A stretch of DNA of 64,000 nucleotides. Source: JBLUOA01 sp048060095 (GTDB taxonomy: Bacteria; Pseudomonadota; Alphaproteobacteria; Rhodobacterales; Rhodobacteraceae). This document shows positions 53,008 to 61,623 of the stretch, in pieces. The notes under the pieces were generated by a model. That model did not search any database and was not told the DNA's origin. It saw nothing but the letters and a program-made list of their open reading frames with translations. The position numbers and the translations under genes were made by a program. The stretch is taken from positions 62,001 to 126,000 of the forward strand of contig NZ_JBLUOA010000003.1 in assembly GCF_048060095.1 (NCBI RefSeq), read 5' to 3'. Within the stretch, counting starts at the first letter, position 1; every line of letters starts with the position of its first letter.

Positions 53008-53603
53008 AGATACTCGCGTTTTCAGACGTGCATTGCGATCTGGACGCCTGCGCGCGGATCGTGACAGCGGGACGGGACGCAGATCTGGTGATTGGCGCTG
53101 GTGATTTTGCTGAACAACACGAAGGCTTGGCCGAAACGATGGCGGCCTTGGCGCCGATCGCGGAAAAGGCGATCTACGTGCCCGGAAATGGCGAAACCGC
53201 GGAGGCTTTGCGCGCCGCGACCAAAGCACGGGTGCTGCATGGGGAGGTGGCCGAAATCAGCGGCATCACCGTTGCAGGCCTTGGCTGCGCGGTGCCACCG
53301 CTGCCGCGTCTGCCATGGTCGTATGACCTATCGGAGGAGGATGCCGCCGCGTTGCTGGCCCCGATTGAACGGTGCGATATCCTCGTGACACACTCTCCGC
53401 CCAAGGGTGTTGCGGACGTGATTGAGGGGTATGGATCGCTTGGGTCTGTTGCGGTTCGGGACGCGGCGGAACGATTGCAGCCGCAACGGCTGTTCTGCGG
53501 CCATGTGCATGATTGCTGGGGCCAAGGCGGGCAGATCGGCGCGACGGAAGTGCGCAACCTTGGCCCGACAGTGAATTGGTTCGAGGTTTCGGAGAAAAGC
53601 TGA
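53004..53603 (+). CDS. Calcineurin-like metallophosphoesterase
   Basis: 199 aa. Dinuclear metal site motifs: SDVHCDLDA (DxH), GAGDFAE (GD), PGNGE (GNxE in place of GNHE) , VTHSPPKG and CGHVHD (GHxH). The GNGE variant points to the YfcE-like/class III branch acting on small phosphodiesters or nucleic acid ends. It overlaps the uracil-DNA glycosylase gene by 4 nt and the moaB gene by one base, so it may act in repair or be a passenger of the operon. Confidence 0.87.
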   Translation: MKILAFSDVHCDLDACARIVTAGRDADLVIGAGDFAEQHEGLAETMAALAPIAEKAIYVPGNGETAEALRAATKARVLHGEVAEISGITVAGLGCAVPPLPRLPWSYDLSEEDAAALLAPIERCDILVTHSPPKGVADVIEGYGSLGSVAVRDAAERLQPQRLFCGHVHDCWGQGGQIGATEVRNLGPTVNWFEVSEKS

Positions 53604-54133
53604 TGGCTGACAGGGATTTCATTCCGGTGCGGATCGCCGTGCTGACGGTATCGGATAGCCGGAGTGTGGCCGATGATCGTTCCGGCCAGGTGCTTGCGGA
53701 TCGGATTGGGGATGCGGGGCATGTTCTGGCCGCGCGCGACATCGTGAGGGATGAGCGGGCAAAGATCGCTGCACAACTGCGCGAATGGTGCGCGAATCCG
53801 GATATTGACGTTATCATCTCGACCGGTGGCACCGGCCTGACCGGGCGCGATGTGACGGTTGAGGCGCATCGTGATGTCTATGAAAAGGAAATTGAGGCCT
53901 TCGGCACGGTTTTCACCATGATTTCATGGGGAAAAATAGGCACGTCGGCGGTGCAGTCCCGCGCGACGGGTGGGGTCGCGCAGGGCACGTATTTGTTCGC
54001 CCTGCCGGGCAGCCCCGGTGCCTGCAAGGATGCGTGGGATGGTATCCTCGCACCGCAGCTTGATTATCGCCACATGCCCTGCAACTTCGTTGAGATTTTT
54101 CCGCGCCTTGACGAACATCTGCGACGGAAATAG
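53603..54133 (+). CDS. moaB: Molybdenum cofactor biosynthesis protein MoaB
   Basis: 176 aa MoaB/MogA-fold protein involved in molybdopterin adenylylation. Conserved regions are LTVSDSRS, STGGTGLTGRDVT and FALPGSPGACKDAWDG. The start MADRDFIPV overlaps the preceding stop by one base (TGATG). Together with moaD and moaE 14 kb away it shows that moco genes are scattered in this chromosome. Confidence 0.93.
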   Translation: MADRDFIPVRIAVLTVSDSRSVADDRSGQVLADRIGDAGHVLAARDIVRDERAKIAAQLREWCANPDIDVIISTGGTGLTGRDVTVEAHRDVYEKEIEAFGTVFTMISWGKIGTSAVQSRATGGVAQGTYLFALPGSPGACKDAWDGILAPQLDYRHMPCNFVEIFPRLDEHLRRK

Positions 54134-54216
54134 CGCGCCGCCGCGTAAACCTATTGTGAGCCACGGCGCCCGACATCATGTATAAGATAGTGTGACGACA
54201 CGGAAAAAGGGTTGAA

Positions 54217-55674
54217 ATGCGGTTCTTGCGGCGAAGCCTGACCGGATTGTTCCTGCTGTCTTTGACGGTGGGCTTTCTGGCGTGGGCGGGCTGGATGCTC
54301 TATTCCGCTATCGAAACCCGCATGGCGAATGACGGCGCGGACCGGGCGGCACGCGAGCGTGTGTTCGCGGTCAATGTGCTGCCCTATGTCGCCGAAGACA
54401 TCACACCGGTCCTTGCGACCTTCGGCGAGGTGCGCAGCCGCCGGACGCTTGACGTGCGGGCGACAGTTTCCGGCACGGTTGTCGAACTTTCCGACAGTTT
54501 CGTCGATGGCGGCGCGGTTGAGGCCGGGGCGCTTCTGATGCGGATTGACCCGGCCGAGGCGGAGTCGGACCTCGCCCGCGCCCGCGCCGATCTGGCTGAG
54601 GCTGAAGCGGAATTGCGCGATGCCGAACGCGCCCTGACACTGGCGGCAGAGGAGCTTTCCGCGACCGAGGAGCAGGCCCGCCTGCGACGCGCGGCGCTGA
54701 CCCGACAGCGCGATTTGCGTGAACGCGGCGTTGGGACGGAAGCCGCAGTTGAAACGGCAGAACTTGCGGCATCGGCTGCGGATCAAGCTGTTGTGTCGCG
54801 CAGGCAAGCGCTCGCGCAGGGCGAAGCGCGGCTCGACCTCGCCAAGACGCGGCTGGAAAGACAGAAAATCAATCTTGCCGATGCGGAACGGAAGCTGGCG
54901 GATACCACGATCACCGCCCAATTCCCCGGCACGCTGGGGGATGTGAGCGTTGTCGAAGGCGGGCTGGTTGCGAATAACGAACGGGTCGGGCAATTGACCG
55001 ATCCGGACAGGCTTGAGGTGTCATTCCGCGTCTCAACCTCGCAATACGCGCGGCTATTGAATGAAGATGGTCGGCTGACCCAAGCCCCGGTTCAGGTGGT
55101 GCTGGATGTGTCGGGGATTGACCTGTCGACCGAGGGTGTGATCAGCCGCGAAAGTGCATCGGTCGGTGAAGGGCAGACCGGGCGCTTACTGTTTGCCCGA
55201 CTCGATGAGGCGCGCGGCTTTCGCCCCGGTGATTTCGTAACGGTCCGGATAAGGGAACCGGTGTTGAACGCGGTTGCCCGACTGCCCGCGACGGCGATCG
55301 ATTCCGCCAACCGCGTGCTGGTGCTGGGCGAAGAGGATCGGCTGGAAGAGGTCGAAGTTGCGCTACTGCGGCGACAGGATGACGATGTGCTGATCCGCGC
55401 GCCGGACCTTGCGGGGCGAGAGGTCATCGCCGCCCGCTCCCCCCTTCTCGGCGCTGGGATCAAGGTGCGCCCAATCCGCGAGAATGACGCGAGCGTGCCG
55501 GATCAACCCGACACGGTCGAATTGACCGAAGAACGCCGCGCTGCGCTAATGGCCTTTGTCGAAGGCAACACCCGGATGCCCGACGATGCCAAGGCTCGCG
55601 TGCTGGCCCAATTGGCGCAGGATAAGGTGCCAGCGCAGGTCGTGAAGCGGCTGGAAGCGCGGATGGGGGGCTAG
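54217..55674 (+). CDS. RND efflux periplasmic adaptor (membrane fusion protein)
   Basis: 485 aa, longer than the ~380 aa of AcrA. An uncleaved-looking N-terminal helix (about 8-28), lipoyl/barrel-sandwich halves flanking an Ala/Glu/Arg-rich alpha-hairpin (about 105-230), then beta-barrel and membrane-proximal domains. A C-terminal extension (about 430-485) is rich in charged helix formers (ERRAALMAFVEGN, AKARVLAQL). It ends 3 nt before the permease gene. No outer-membrane channel gene or regulator is adjacent, so a shared TolC must be used. Confidence 0.88.
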   Translation: MRFLRRSLTGLFLLSLTVGFLAWAGWMLYSAIETRMANDGADRAARERVFAVNVLPYVAEDITPVLATFGEVRSRRTLDVRATVSGTVVELSDSFVDGGAVEAGALLMRIDPAEAESDLARARADLAEAEAELRDAERALTLAAEELSATEEQARLRRAALTRQRDLRERGVGTEAAVETAELAASAADQAVVSRRQALAQGEARLDLAKTRLERQKINLADAERKLADTTITAQFPGTLGDVSVVEGGLVANNERVGQLTDPDRLEVSFRVSTSQYARLLNEDGRLTQAPVQVVLDVSGIDLSTEGVISRESASVGEGQTGRLLFARLDEARGFRPGDFVTVRIREPVLNAVARLPATAIDSANRVLVLGEEDRLEEVEVALLRRQDDDVLIRAPDLAGREVIAARSPLLGAGIKVRPIRENDASVPDQPDTVELTEERRAALMAFVEGNTRMPDDAKARVLAQLAQDKVPAQVVKRLEARMGG

Positions 55675-55677
55675 GCC

Positions 55678-58600
55678 ATGATCCGCGCGGCAGGCGTGCT
55701 TAGCTACTTCACCCGGCATCGCACGGCTGCAAACCTGTTGCTTGTCCTGATGATCGCGCTTGGTATTGCCGCCGTGCCGAAGATGCGCGCGCAGTTCCTG
55801 CCGGATGTGATTATCGACAACGTCACCGTCTCTGTCGTCTGGAAGGGCGCGGGGGCCGAAGATGTCGACGCCTCCATCGTGCAGGTGCTTGAGCCGACCC
55901 TGTTGGCGGTCGAGGGGGTCGAAAGCTCCTCCGCCCGGTCCAGCGAGGGGCGGGGGTCGATCACGCTCGATTTTGAACCCGATTGGGATATGGGCCGCGC
56001 GGCGGATGAGGTTCAGGCGGCTGTCGATGCCGTCACAACCCTGCCGGAGGATGCCGAAGACCCGACCATCAGGCGCGGCGCATGGCGCGACCGGGTGACA
56101 GATGTTGTGATTACGGGGCCTGTTGCGACGGACCAATTGGGCCGGTTTGCGGATGAATTCGTGACGCGGCTGTTCGCCGCCGGGGTCACGCGCAGCACGA
56201 TCCGGGGCGTGGCGGCGACGGAAACCGTGGTAGAGGTGCCAACGCTCGCCCTGATCGAACACGATCTGAGCATGGCGGAGATCGCGGAAGCCATCGCGCA
56301 AGAGGTCGCATCGGACCCGGCGGGCGACGTGACTGGCGCGAATGCGCGGGTCCGGACGGGGGTTGAGAAGCGGCGAGCGGACCAGATCACCGCCATTGCG
56401 CTACGGTCGAACCCGGATGGATCGCAGCTAACCGTCGGGGATGTGGCGCAGGTCACCGTTGGTGGTATCGACCGGAACCGGGCCTATTTCGTCGGCGACA
56501 ACCCGGCGATTTCGGTGCGGATTGATAGGTCCGACCGGGGCGATGCGATTGATATTCAGCATAAGGTCGAAGACGTCGCCGAAGAACTGCGCGCGACGCT
56601 GCCTGAAGGAGTCTCCGTCGATCTGATCCGAACGCGGGCGGAGGCGATTACCGGGCGGTTGGATATCCTGCTTGATAACGGCGCGGTCGGGCTGCTGCTG
56701 GTCGTCACCCTGCTATTCCTGTTCCTGAACGCCCGCACTGCGTTCTGGGTCGCGGCGGGGATTCCGGTTGCTATGCTGGCGACCATTGCGCTGATGTATC
56801 TGTTCGGGTTGACGATCAATATGATCTCACTCTTCGCGCTGATTATTACGCTGGGGATCGTGGTGGACGACGCGATTGTCGTTGGGGAACACGCGGATTT
56901 CAGGGCGCGGCGTCTTGGGGAATCCCCGGTGGAAGCGTCGGAAAACGCCGCGAAACGGATGGCCGCGCCGGTGTTTTCCGCGACCCTGACCACAGTGATC
57001 GCGTTTTTCGGGCTGATCGTGGTGGGCGGCCGATTTGGCGACTTGATCGCGGATATTCCGTTCACAGTGATCGCGGTTCTGATCGCGTCGCTGGTTGAAT
57101 GTTTCCTCGTCCTGCCGAACCACATGGCGCATGCGCTGGCCCATTCGGCCAAGCAGCATTGGTATGATTGGCCGAACCGGGTTGTGAACCGGGGCTTCAC
57201 CTGGGTGCGGGAACGCGGCTTTCGCCCCTTCATGCGGTTCGTGGTCTGGGCACGCTATCCGGTGCTGGCAGCGGTTGTTCTGGTCCTTGCCTCGCAAGTT
57301 TCGATCTTTGTGCGGGGTGATCTGCAATGGCGGTTCTTCAATGCGCCGGAGCGGTCCTCGGTCACGGGCAACTTCGCCATGTTGCCCGGCGCAACCCGCG
57401 CGGATTCGATTGAGATGATGCGCGAGATGCAACGCGCCGTCCGCGACCTTGGTGCGGAGTACGAGGCGGAGCATGGTCGCAATCCTGTCGACTACGTGAT
57501 CGCGCAGGTTGGCGGCAATACCGGGTTCGGTCTGTCGGGGGCGGATACGAAAGATCCCGACCTGCTCGGCGGGATCGCGATTGAATTGATCGATGCTGAC
57601 CTGCGCCCCTACACGGCCTTCGCCTTTGTCGCTGACATACAGGATGCCGTGCGCCAGCACCCGCTGGCCGAAACCGTCAGCTTTCGCGGCTGGCGCTCCG
57701 GCCCCGGCGGGGATTCCCTAAGCGTTGAACTGTTCGGTGCCGATGCCGAAACCCTGAAAGCCGCGGCAGAGGCGTTGAAAACGGCGCTTGCGCAATACCC
57801 GGAGGTTTCGGCGCTTCAGGATAGTTTGGCCTACGACAAGGAAGAGTTGATCCTTGAACTGACGCCGCAGGGCCAAACACTCGGCTTTTCGACGGATGCG
57901 CTGGGCCGCGTGTTGCGCAACCGCTTGGGCGGGATTGAGGCCGCAACTTACCCCGATGGCCCCCGTTCCGCCGCGATCCGGGTGGAACTGCCGGAGGGGG
58001 AACTGACGGCGGATTTCCTTGACCGGAGCCTGATGCGGACCCAAGCCGGGGATTACGTGCCACTGGCCGACATTGTGACCGTGACGACGCGCAGCGGGTT
58101 TTCGACGGTCCGGCGCGAAAACGGCATACGGCTGGTATCCGTTACGGGCGACTTATCCGAAGACGACCCGGCCCGCGCCGCAGCGATATCGACAGAGTTG
58201 GAAGAGGTCTTGCTGCCGAAGATCGAAAGCGATTTCGGCGTCGCGTTCCGCCTGTCTGGATTGTCAGAGCAGGAGGAGGAGTTCCTGTCGGACGCCCTGC
58301 TTGGCTTCATCCTGTGCATGATCGGGATTTACCTGACGCTGGCCTGGATATTCTCAAGCTGGACGCGGCCTATCGTTGTGCTTGCCATCGTGCCGTTTGG
58401 ACTGGTTGGCGCGATCTATGGCCACGTGGCGTGGGAGGTGCCGCTTTCCATGTTCTCGGTCGTCGGGTTGATCGGGATGACGGGGATCATCATCAACGAT
58501 TCCATTGTGCTGGTGACGACGGTCGACGAATACGCGGAAGAACGAGGGCTGATCCCTGCGATCATCGACGGAACCGCAGACCGGCTGCGCCCGGTTCTGC

Positions 58601-59055
58601 TGACCACGATGACGACGGTTCTGGGCCTGACGCCACTGTTGTTCGAAGGGTCGGTCGACGCGCAATTCCTGAAGCCGACTGTGATTACGCTGGTCTACGG
58701 GCTTGGGTTCGGCATGATCCTTGTTCTACTTGTTGTGCCCGCGCTGCTGGCGATGCAGCTTGACGTGCGGCGGCAGATGAAGGGGCTGACGCGGGCACTG
58801 CGAGCGCCGGGGCGGGCCGGGGCGCTTGGTGTGATTGCCGCGGTGACGGCGGTTCTGCTGGTTGCGCTGTTTGCCGGAACCTTTGGGGTGGCGGCTCTGA
58901 CGGGCGCCATGCCCGCCGCAATCCTGTCGTTGGCGCCGGTCTTTGGCGCATTGTCGGCGCAGATCGCGGGGCTGTTGCTGTTCCTGATTGGGGCGGCGGT
59001 GCTTTGCCTTCTGGCCTTCGGCGCCGGGGCGATCCTGCTGCGTCCGCGCAGCTAG
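55678..59055 (+). CDS. RND efflux transporter permease
   Basis: 1,125 aa proton-driven exporter of the AcrB/HAE family. Two membrane blocks flank two large periplasmic loops. The proton-relay aspartates are in TM4 (GIVVDDAIVVGEHADF), and NARTAFWVAAGIPVAM and IGMTGIIINDSIVLV mark the repeats. After the usual twelfth helix the chain continues about 85 residues with two or three extra hydrophobic segments (about 1040-1120), which AcrB lacks. The substrate is unknown. The last four bases overlap the converging DsbD-like gene. Confidence 0.9.
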   Translation: MIRAAGVLSYFTRHRTAANLLLVLMIALGIAAVPKMRAQFLPDVIIDNVTVSVVWKGAGAEDVDASIVQVLEPTLLAVEGVESSSARSSEGRGSITLDFEPDWDMGRAADEVQAAVDAVTTLPEDAEDPTIRRGAWRDRVTDVVITGPVATDQLGRFADEFVTRLFAAGVTRSTIRGVAATETVVEVPTLALIEHDLSMAEIAEAIAQEVASDPAGDVTGANARVRTGVEKRRADQITAIALRSNPDGSQLTVGDVAQVTVGGIDRNRAYFVGDNPAISVRIDRSDRGDAIDIQHKVEDVAEELRATLPEGVSVDLIRTRAEAITGRLDILLDNGAVGLLLVVTLLFLFLNARTAFWVAAGIPVAMLATIALMYLFGLTINMISLFALIITLGIVVDDAIVVGEHADFRARRLGESPVEASENAAKRMAAPVFSATLTTVIAFFGLIVVGGRFGDLIADIPFTVIAVLIASLVECFLVLPNHMAHALAHSAKQHWYDWPNRVVNRGFTWVRERGFRPFMRFVVWARYPVLAAVVLVLASQVSIFVRGDLQWRFFNAPERSSVTGNFAMLPGATRADSIEMMREMQRAVRDLGAEYEAEHGRNPVDYVIAQVGGNTGFGLSGADTKDPDLLGGIAIELIDADLRPYTAFAFVADIQDAVRQHPLAETVSFRGWRSGPGGDSLSVELFGADAETLKAAAEALKTALAQYPEVSALQDSLAYDKEELILELTPQGQTLGFSTDALGRVLRNRLGGIEAATYPDGPRSAAIRVELPEGELTADFLDRSLMRTQAGDYVPLADIVTVTTRSGFSTVRRENGIRLVSVTGDLSEDDPARAAAISTELEEVLLPKIESDFGVAFRLSGLSEQEEEFLSDALLGFILCMIGIYLTLAWIFSSWTRPIVVLAIVPFGLVGAIYGHVAWEVPLSMFSVVGLIGMTGIIINDSIVLVTTVDEYAEERGLIPAIIDGTADRLRPVLLTTMTTVLGLTPLLFEGSVDAQFLKPTVITLVYGLGFGMILVLLVVPALLAMQLDVRRQMKGLTRALRAPGRAGALGVIAAVTAVLLVALFAGTFGVAALTGAMPAAILSLAPVFGALSAQIAGLLLFLIGAAVLCLLAFGAGAILLRPRS

Positions 59056-59864
59056 CTTCCGGTGCAGCCTTCGATATTGACCGCACGGGTCGCGCCCAGA
59101 ACGGTGATCCGCACGTCAGACCGATCCAGCAAAAACGGTTGCGCATTCGGCGGCACCATATCGACCGACGCCGTCAGCGTTTCGCCGGAGCGGGTAGAGG
59201 CCGCCTCACTCACCCAAATCCGTTGATCGGGCAGTTCGACGACCGCGACTTCGGTGCCATCGACCGGTGGCATGGTGATCTGCGCGGTCAGGCGCAGGCC
59301 GTCAGCGATTGGCTCAACCTTACATTGGACGGATCGCACCCCGGCGGAGCCTTGTGACGCAGGCGCATCGGCCATCGCGTCAAGAATATCGGCGTTGCGG
59401 TTCGCGGCCCCGGCGGGCAAGTCCGCCCTTAGCCGGAGAGAGATCGGCACACACACCGTTTCGCACACGCCAAGTTCGACCTGACCGCGAAGCTGGATCG
59501 GTTGGTTGCGATCATTCGGTGTGAATTCCATCGGCAGAACAACCTCGTCGGCGTAACCGATCGACCGAATGCCGTTGGCTTCGAACACGCCGGGGCGGGG
59601 CCAGTGGATGCGCATGGATGTCACGTTTTCCGACCCGTCCCAGTTAAACCGGGGCGGTATGCCGCCTTCACCCGGCGCGCGCCAATATGTCTTCCACCCG
59701 TCGGCGAGCGTGATCCGTAGCCCGACCATGTGGGTGCCATGTTCCGTGCGCCAGCCGGGCAGCACGTTCAACGTCACGATTCCATCGGGCACCTGCGCGG
59801 TTGCGGGTGTCGGCAGGCAGGGAAACAGGGCCAGCGTTGCGGCTGTCAGAAGCGATTTAATCAT
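59052..59864 (-). CDS. Stand-alone DsbD alpha-domain-like periplasmic protein
   Basis: 270 aa. A signal peptide (MIKSLLTAATLALFPCLPTPATA) is followed by an immunoglobulin-like domain matching the N-terminal domain of DsbD/ScsB (WKTYWRAPGEGGIPPRF, VCETVCVP with a Cys pair spaced C-x3-C). The transmembrane and thioredoxin domains of DsbD are missing, so it must accept electrons from a separate CcdA/DsbD-like partner or act otherwise. The start is the ATG complementary to 59862-59864. Divergent from yqgE. Confidence 0.85.
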   Translation of the reverse strand: MIKSLLTAATLALFPCLPTPATAQVPDGIVTLNVLPGWRTEHGTHMVGLRITLADGWKTYWRAPGEGGIPPRFNWDGSENVTSMRIHWPRPGVFEANGIRSIGYADEVVLPMEFTPNDRNQPIQLRGQVELGVCETVCVPISLRLRADLPAGAANRNADILDAMADAPASQGSAGVRSVQCKVEPIADGLRLTAQITMPPVDGTEVAVVELPDQRIWVSEAASTRSGETLTASVDMVPPNAQPFLLDRSDVRITVLGATRAVNIEGCTGS

Positions 59865-59977
59865 GGGCGCACCATAAACGTGCCAGCGGCAAGGGAAAAT
59901 CACAATCGGGCGACCGTTGCGTGAATGGTTCCCCGGCACCACTTGCACCTGCAGCATATAAGGCCCATTCTTTGTGG

Positions 59978-60553
59978 ATGAGCGATGTTGAAATCTCTCC
60001 GGATCTTGAAGGAAAACTGCTTGTTGCGATGCCTGGTATGGGCGACACGCGGTTCGAAAAGTCCGTTGTTTTTATGTGTGCACACTCGGACGAAGGGGCG
60101 ATGGGGCTGATCGTCAACAAACCGTCGTTTGAACTGAGTTTCGAAGAACTTTTGAAGCAACTCTCGATTGAGCCAGGCGAAGGAATCGTGGCCCCCAAGG
60201 TGCATTTTGGCGGCCCTGTGGAACTGGGGCGCGGATTCGTGCTGCATTCCGCCGATTACCGCGATGCGGAAACGACCTTGCGGGTTGATGATGCGTTCGG
60301 AATGACCGCAACCCTCGATGTGCTTGAAGATCTGGCCCACGGCAACGGGCCGACCCAAGCGCTGCTGGCGCTGGGTTATGCGGGCTGGGGTCCGGGGCAG
60401 TTGGAACAGGAAATTGCGCAAAACGGCTGGCTGACCTGCGATTCGAGCGCGGATATCGTGTTTGACGAAGATAATGAGCAGAAATGGACGGCGGCGTTGA
60501 AATCGCTTGGGATTGATCCGCTGTTGCTATCGGCCACCGCCGGACGGGCCTGA
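59978..60553 (+). CDS. YqgE/AlgH family protein (UPF0301)
   Basis: 191 aa, normal family length. Signature regions: GKLLVAMPGMGDTRFEKSVV, GAMGLIVNKP, FGGPVELGRGFVLHS and LGYAGWGPGQLEQE. The family is widely conserved in proteobacteria and linked by name to alginate regulation, but its biochemical role is unsettled. I start at MSDVEISPDL (59978); an in-frame ATG at 59921 adds residues unlike the family. It converges with the Sua5/TsaC gene. Confidence 0.92.
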   Translation: MSDVEISPDLEGKLLVAMPGMGDTRFEKSVVFMCAHSDEGAMGLIVNKPSFELSFEELLKQLSIEPGEGIVAPKVHFGGPVELGRGFVLHSADYRDAETTLRVDDAFGMTATLDVLEDLAHGNGPTQALLALGYAGWGPGQLEQEIAQNGWLTCDSSADIVFDEDNEQKWTAALKSLGIDPLLLSATAGRA

Positions 60554-60557
60554 TGGC

Positions 60558-61508
60558 TTAATTGCGCGGCGCGGCGGCGCGGCGCAAGCGGTCATTGATC
60601 GCGCGGCCCAGCCCGGTGTCCGGGATCGGCGACACCGCGATGGTTTCGACCCCCTGATCGTCAAGGATATGAAGCGCGTTGAACAATTCTGACGCGGCCT
60701 CAACCAAATCGCCGGAGGGGGACAGGTTCAGTGCCGCGCATTCAACCGCGCCGAAGCCCAGAAAAATCTCATCATCACGCGGATCGGTGACGTTCAGGCG
60801 CACGGCGGCCTTGGGGGCGTAGTGCGATTGAAGCTGGCCGGGCGCGGATGGTGTTTCGCTGGTGTGCGGCGTCAGAAGGGGGCGGCCAAGGCAGGCCTCA
60901 ATCGCCTCAACCGGCAGGCCGCCGGGGCGCAGAAGCGCCGCTTCGCCAAGCTCAAAGCCGACGATGGTGCTTTCAACGCCGATGGAGCATGGCCCGTCAT
61001 CCAGAACCGCAGCGATCTTGCCCGACAGCCCCGCCATGACATGCGCGGCGGTCGTCGGGCTGATCCGCCCCGACAGATTGGCGGACGGCGCGGCAACCGG
61101 CCCGCCGAAAGCGGTCAGCAGGGCGCGCGCGCTTTCGTGATCAGGAACCCTTAGGCCAATCGTCGTCAGGCCAGCGGTCGCGAGTGTCGAAAGGCCCGCA
61201 TCAGCGCGGACTGGCAGCACGATGGTCAGCGGCCCCGGCCAGAACGCAGTGGCAAGGCGCAGCGCATCATCGCTGAAATCGGCAAAGGCGCGGGCGGTTG
61301 CAAGGTCCGCGACATGGGCGATCAGCGGGTTGAAAGACGGGCGGCCCTTTGCCTCATAAATCCGGGCAACGGCGCGACCGGCGCAGGCATCGCCGCCCAG
61401 CCCGTAGACCGTTTCGGTCGGAAAGGCGACAAGCTGTCCGTCGCGCAGCAATTCGGCGGCGCGTCCGATGCCCTTTGGCGAGGCGGAAAGAAGCTCTGTC
61501 TGTGTCAC
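60558..61508 (-). CDS. L-threonylcarbamoyladenylate synthase (Sua5/YwlC type)
   Basis: Makes threonylcarbamoyl-AMP for the t6A37 modification of ANN-decoding tRNAs. 316 aa, the long Sua5 form. The YrdC domain (about 15-205) has the motif FPTETVYGLGGDA and SANLSGRISPT, and a C-terminal Sua5 domain follows the linker SAPGQLQSHYAPK that closes over the active site. Divergent from the acyl-CoA dehydrogenase gene over 115 nt. Confidence 0.94.
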   Translation of the reverse strand: MTQTELLSASPKGIGRAAELLRDGQLVAFPTETVYGLGGDACAGRAVARIYEAKGRPSFNPLIAHVADLATARAFADFSDDALRLATAFWPGPLTIVLPVRADAGLSTLATAGLTTIGLRVPDHESARALLTAFGGPVAAPSANLSGRISPTTAAHVMAGLSGKIAAVLDDGPCSIGVESTIVGFELGEAALLRPGGLPVEAIEACLGRPLLTPHTSETPSAPGQLQSHYAPKAAVRLNVTDPRDDEIFLGFGAVECAALNLSPSGDLVEAASELFNALHILDDQGVETIAVSPIPDTGLGRAINDRLRRAAAPRN

Positions 61509-61623
61509 CTCGGGCCTTTTCGTGACGCTGCGTCTTGGTTGATGGTCCCCGACTCTCGGTTAGGGTTGGAGGCAAGTGGTGCCGTTCAAAAGCATAATTG
61601 GACGGGTAAGGGAAGGGAAGAGA

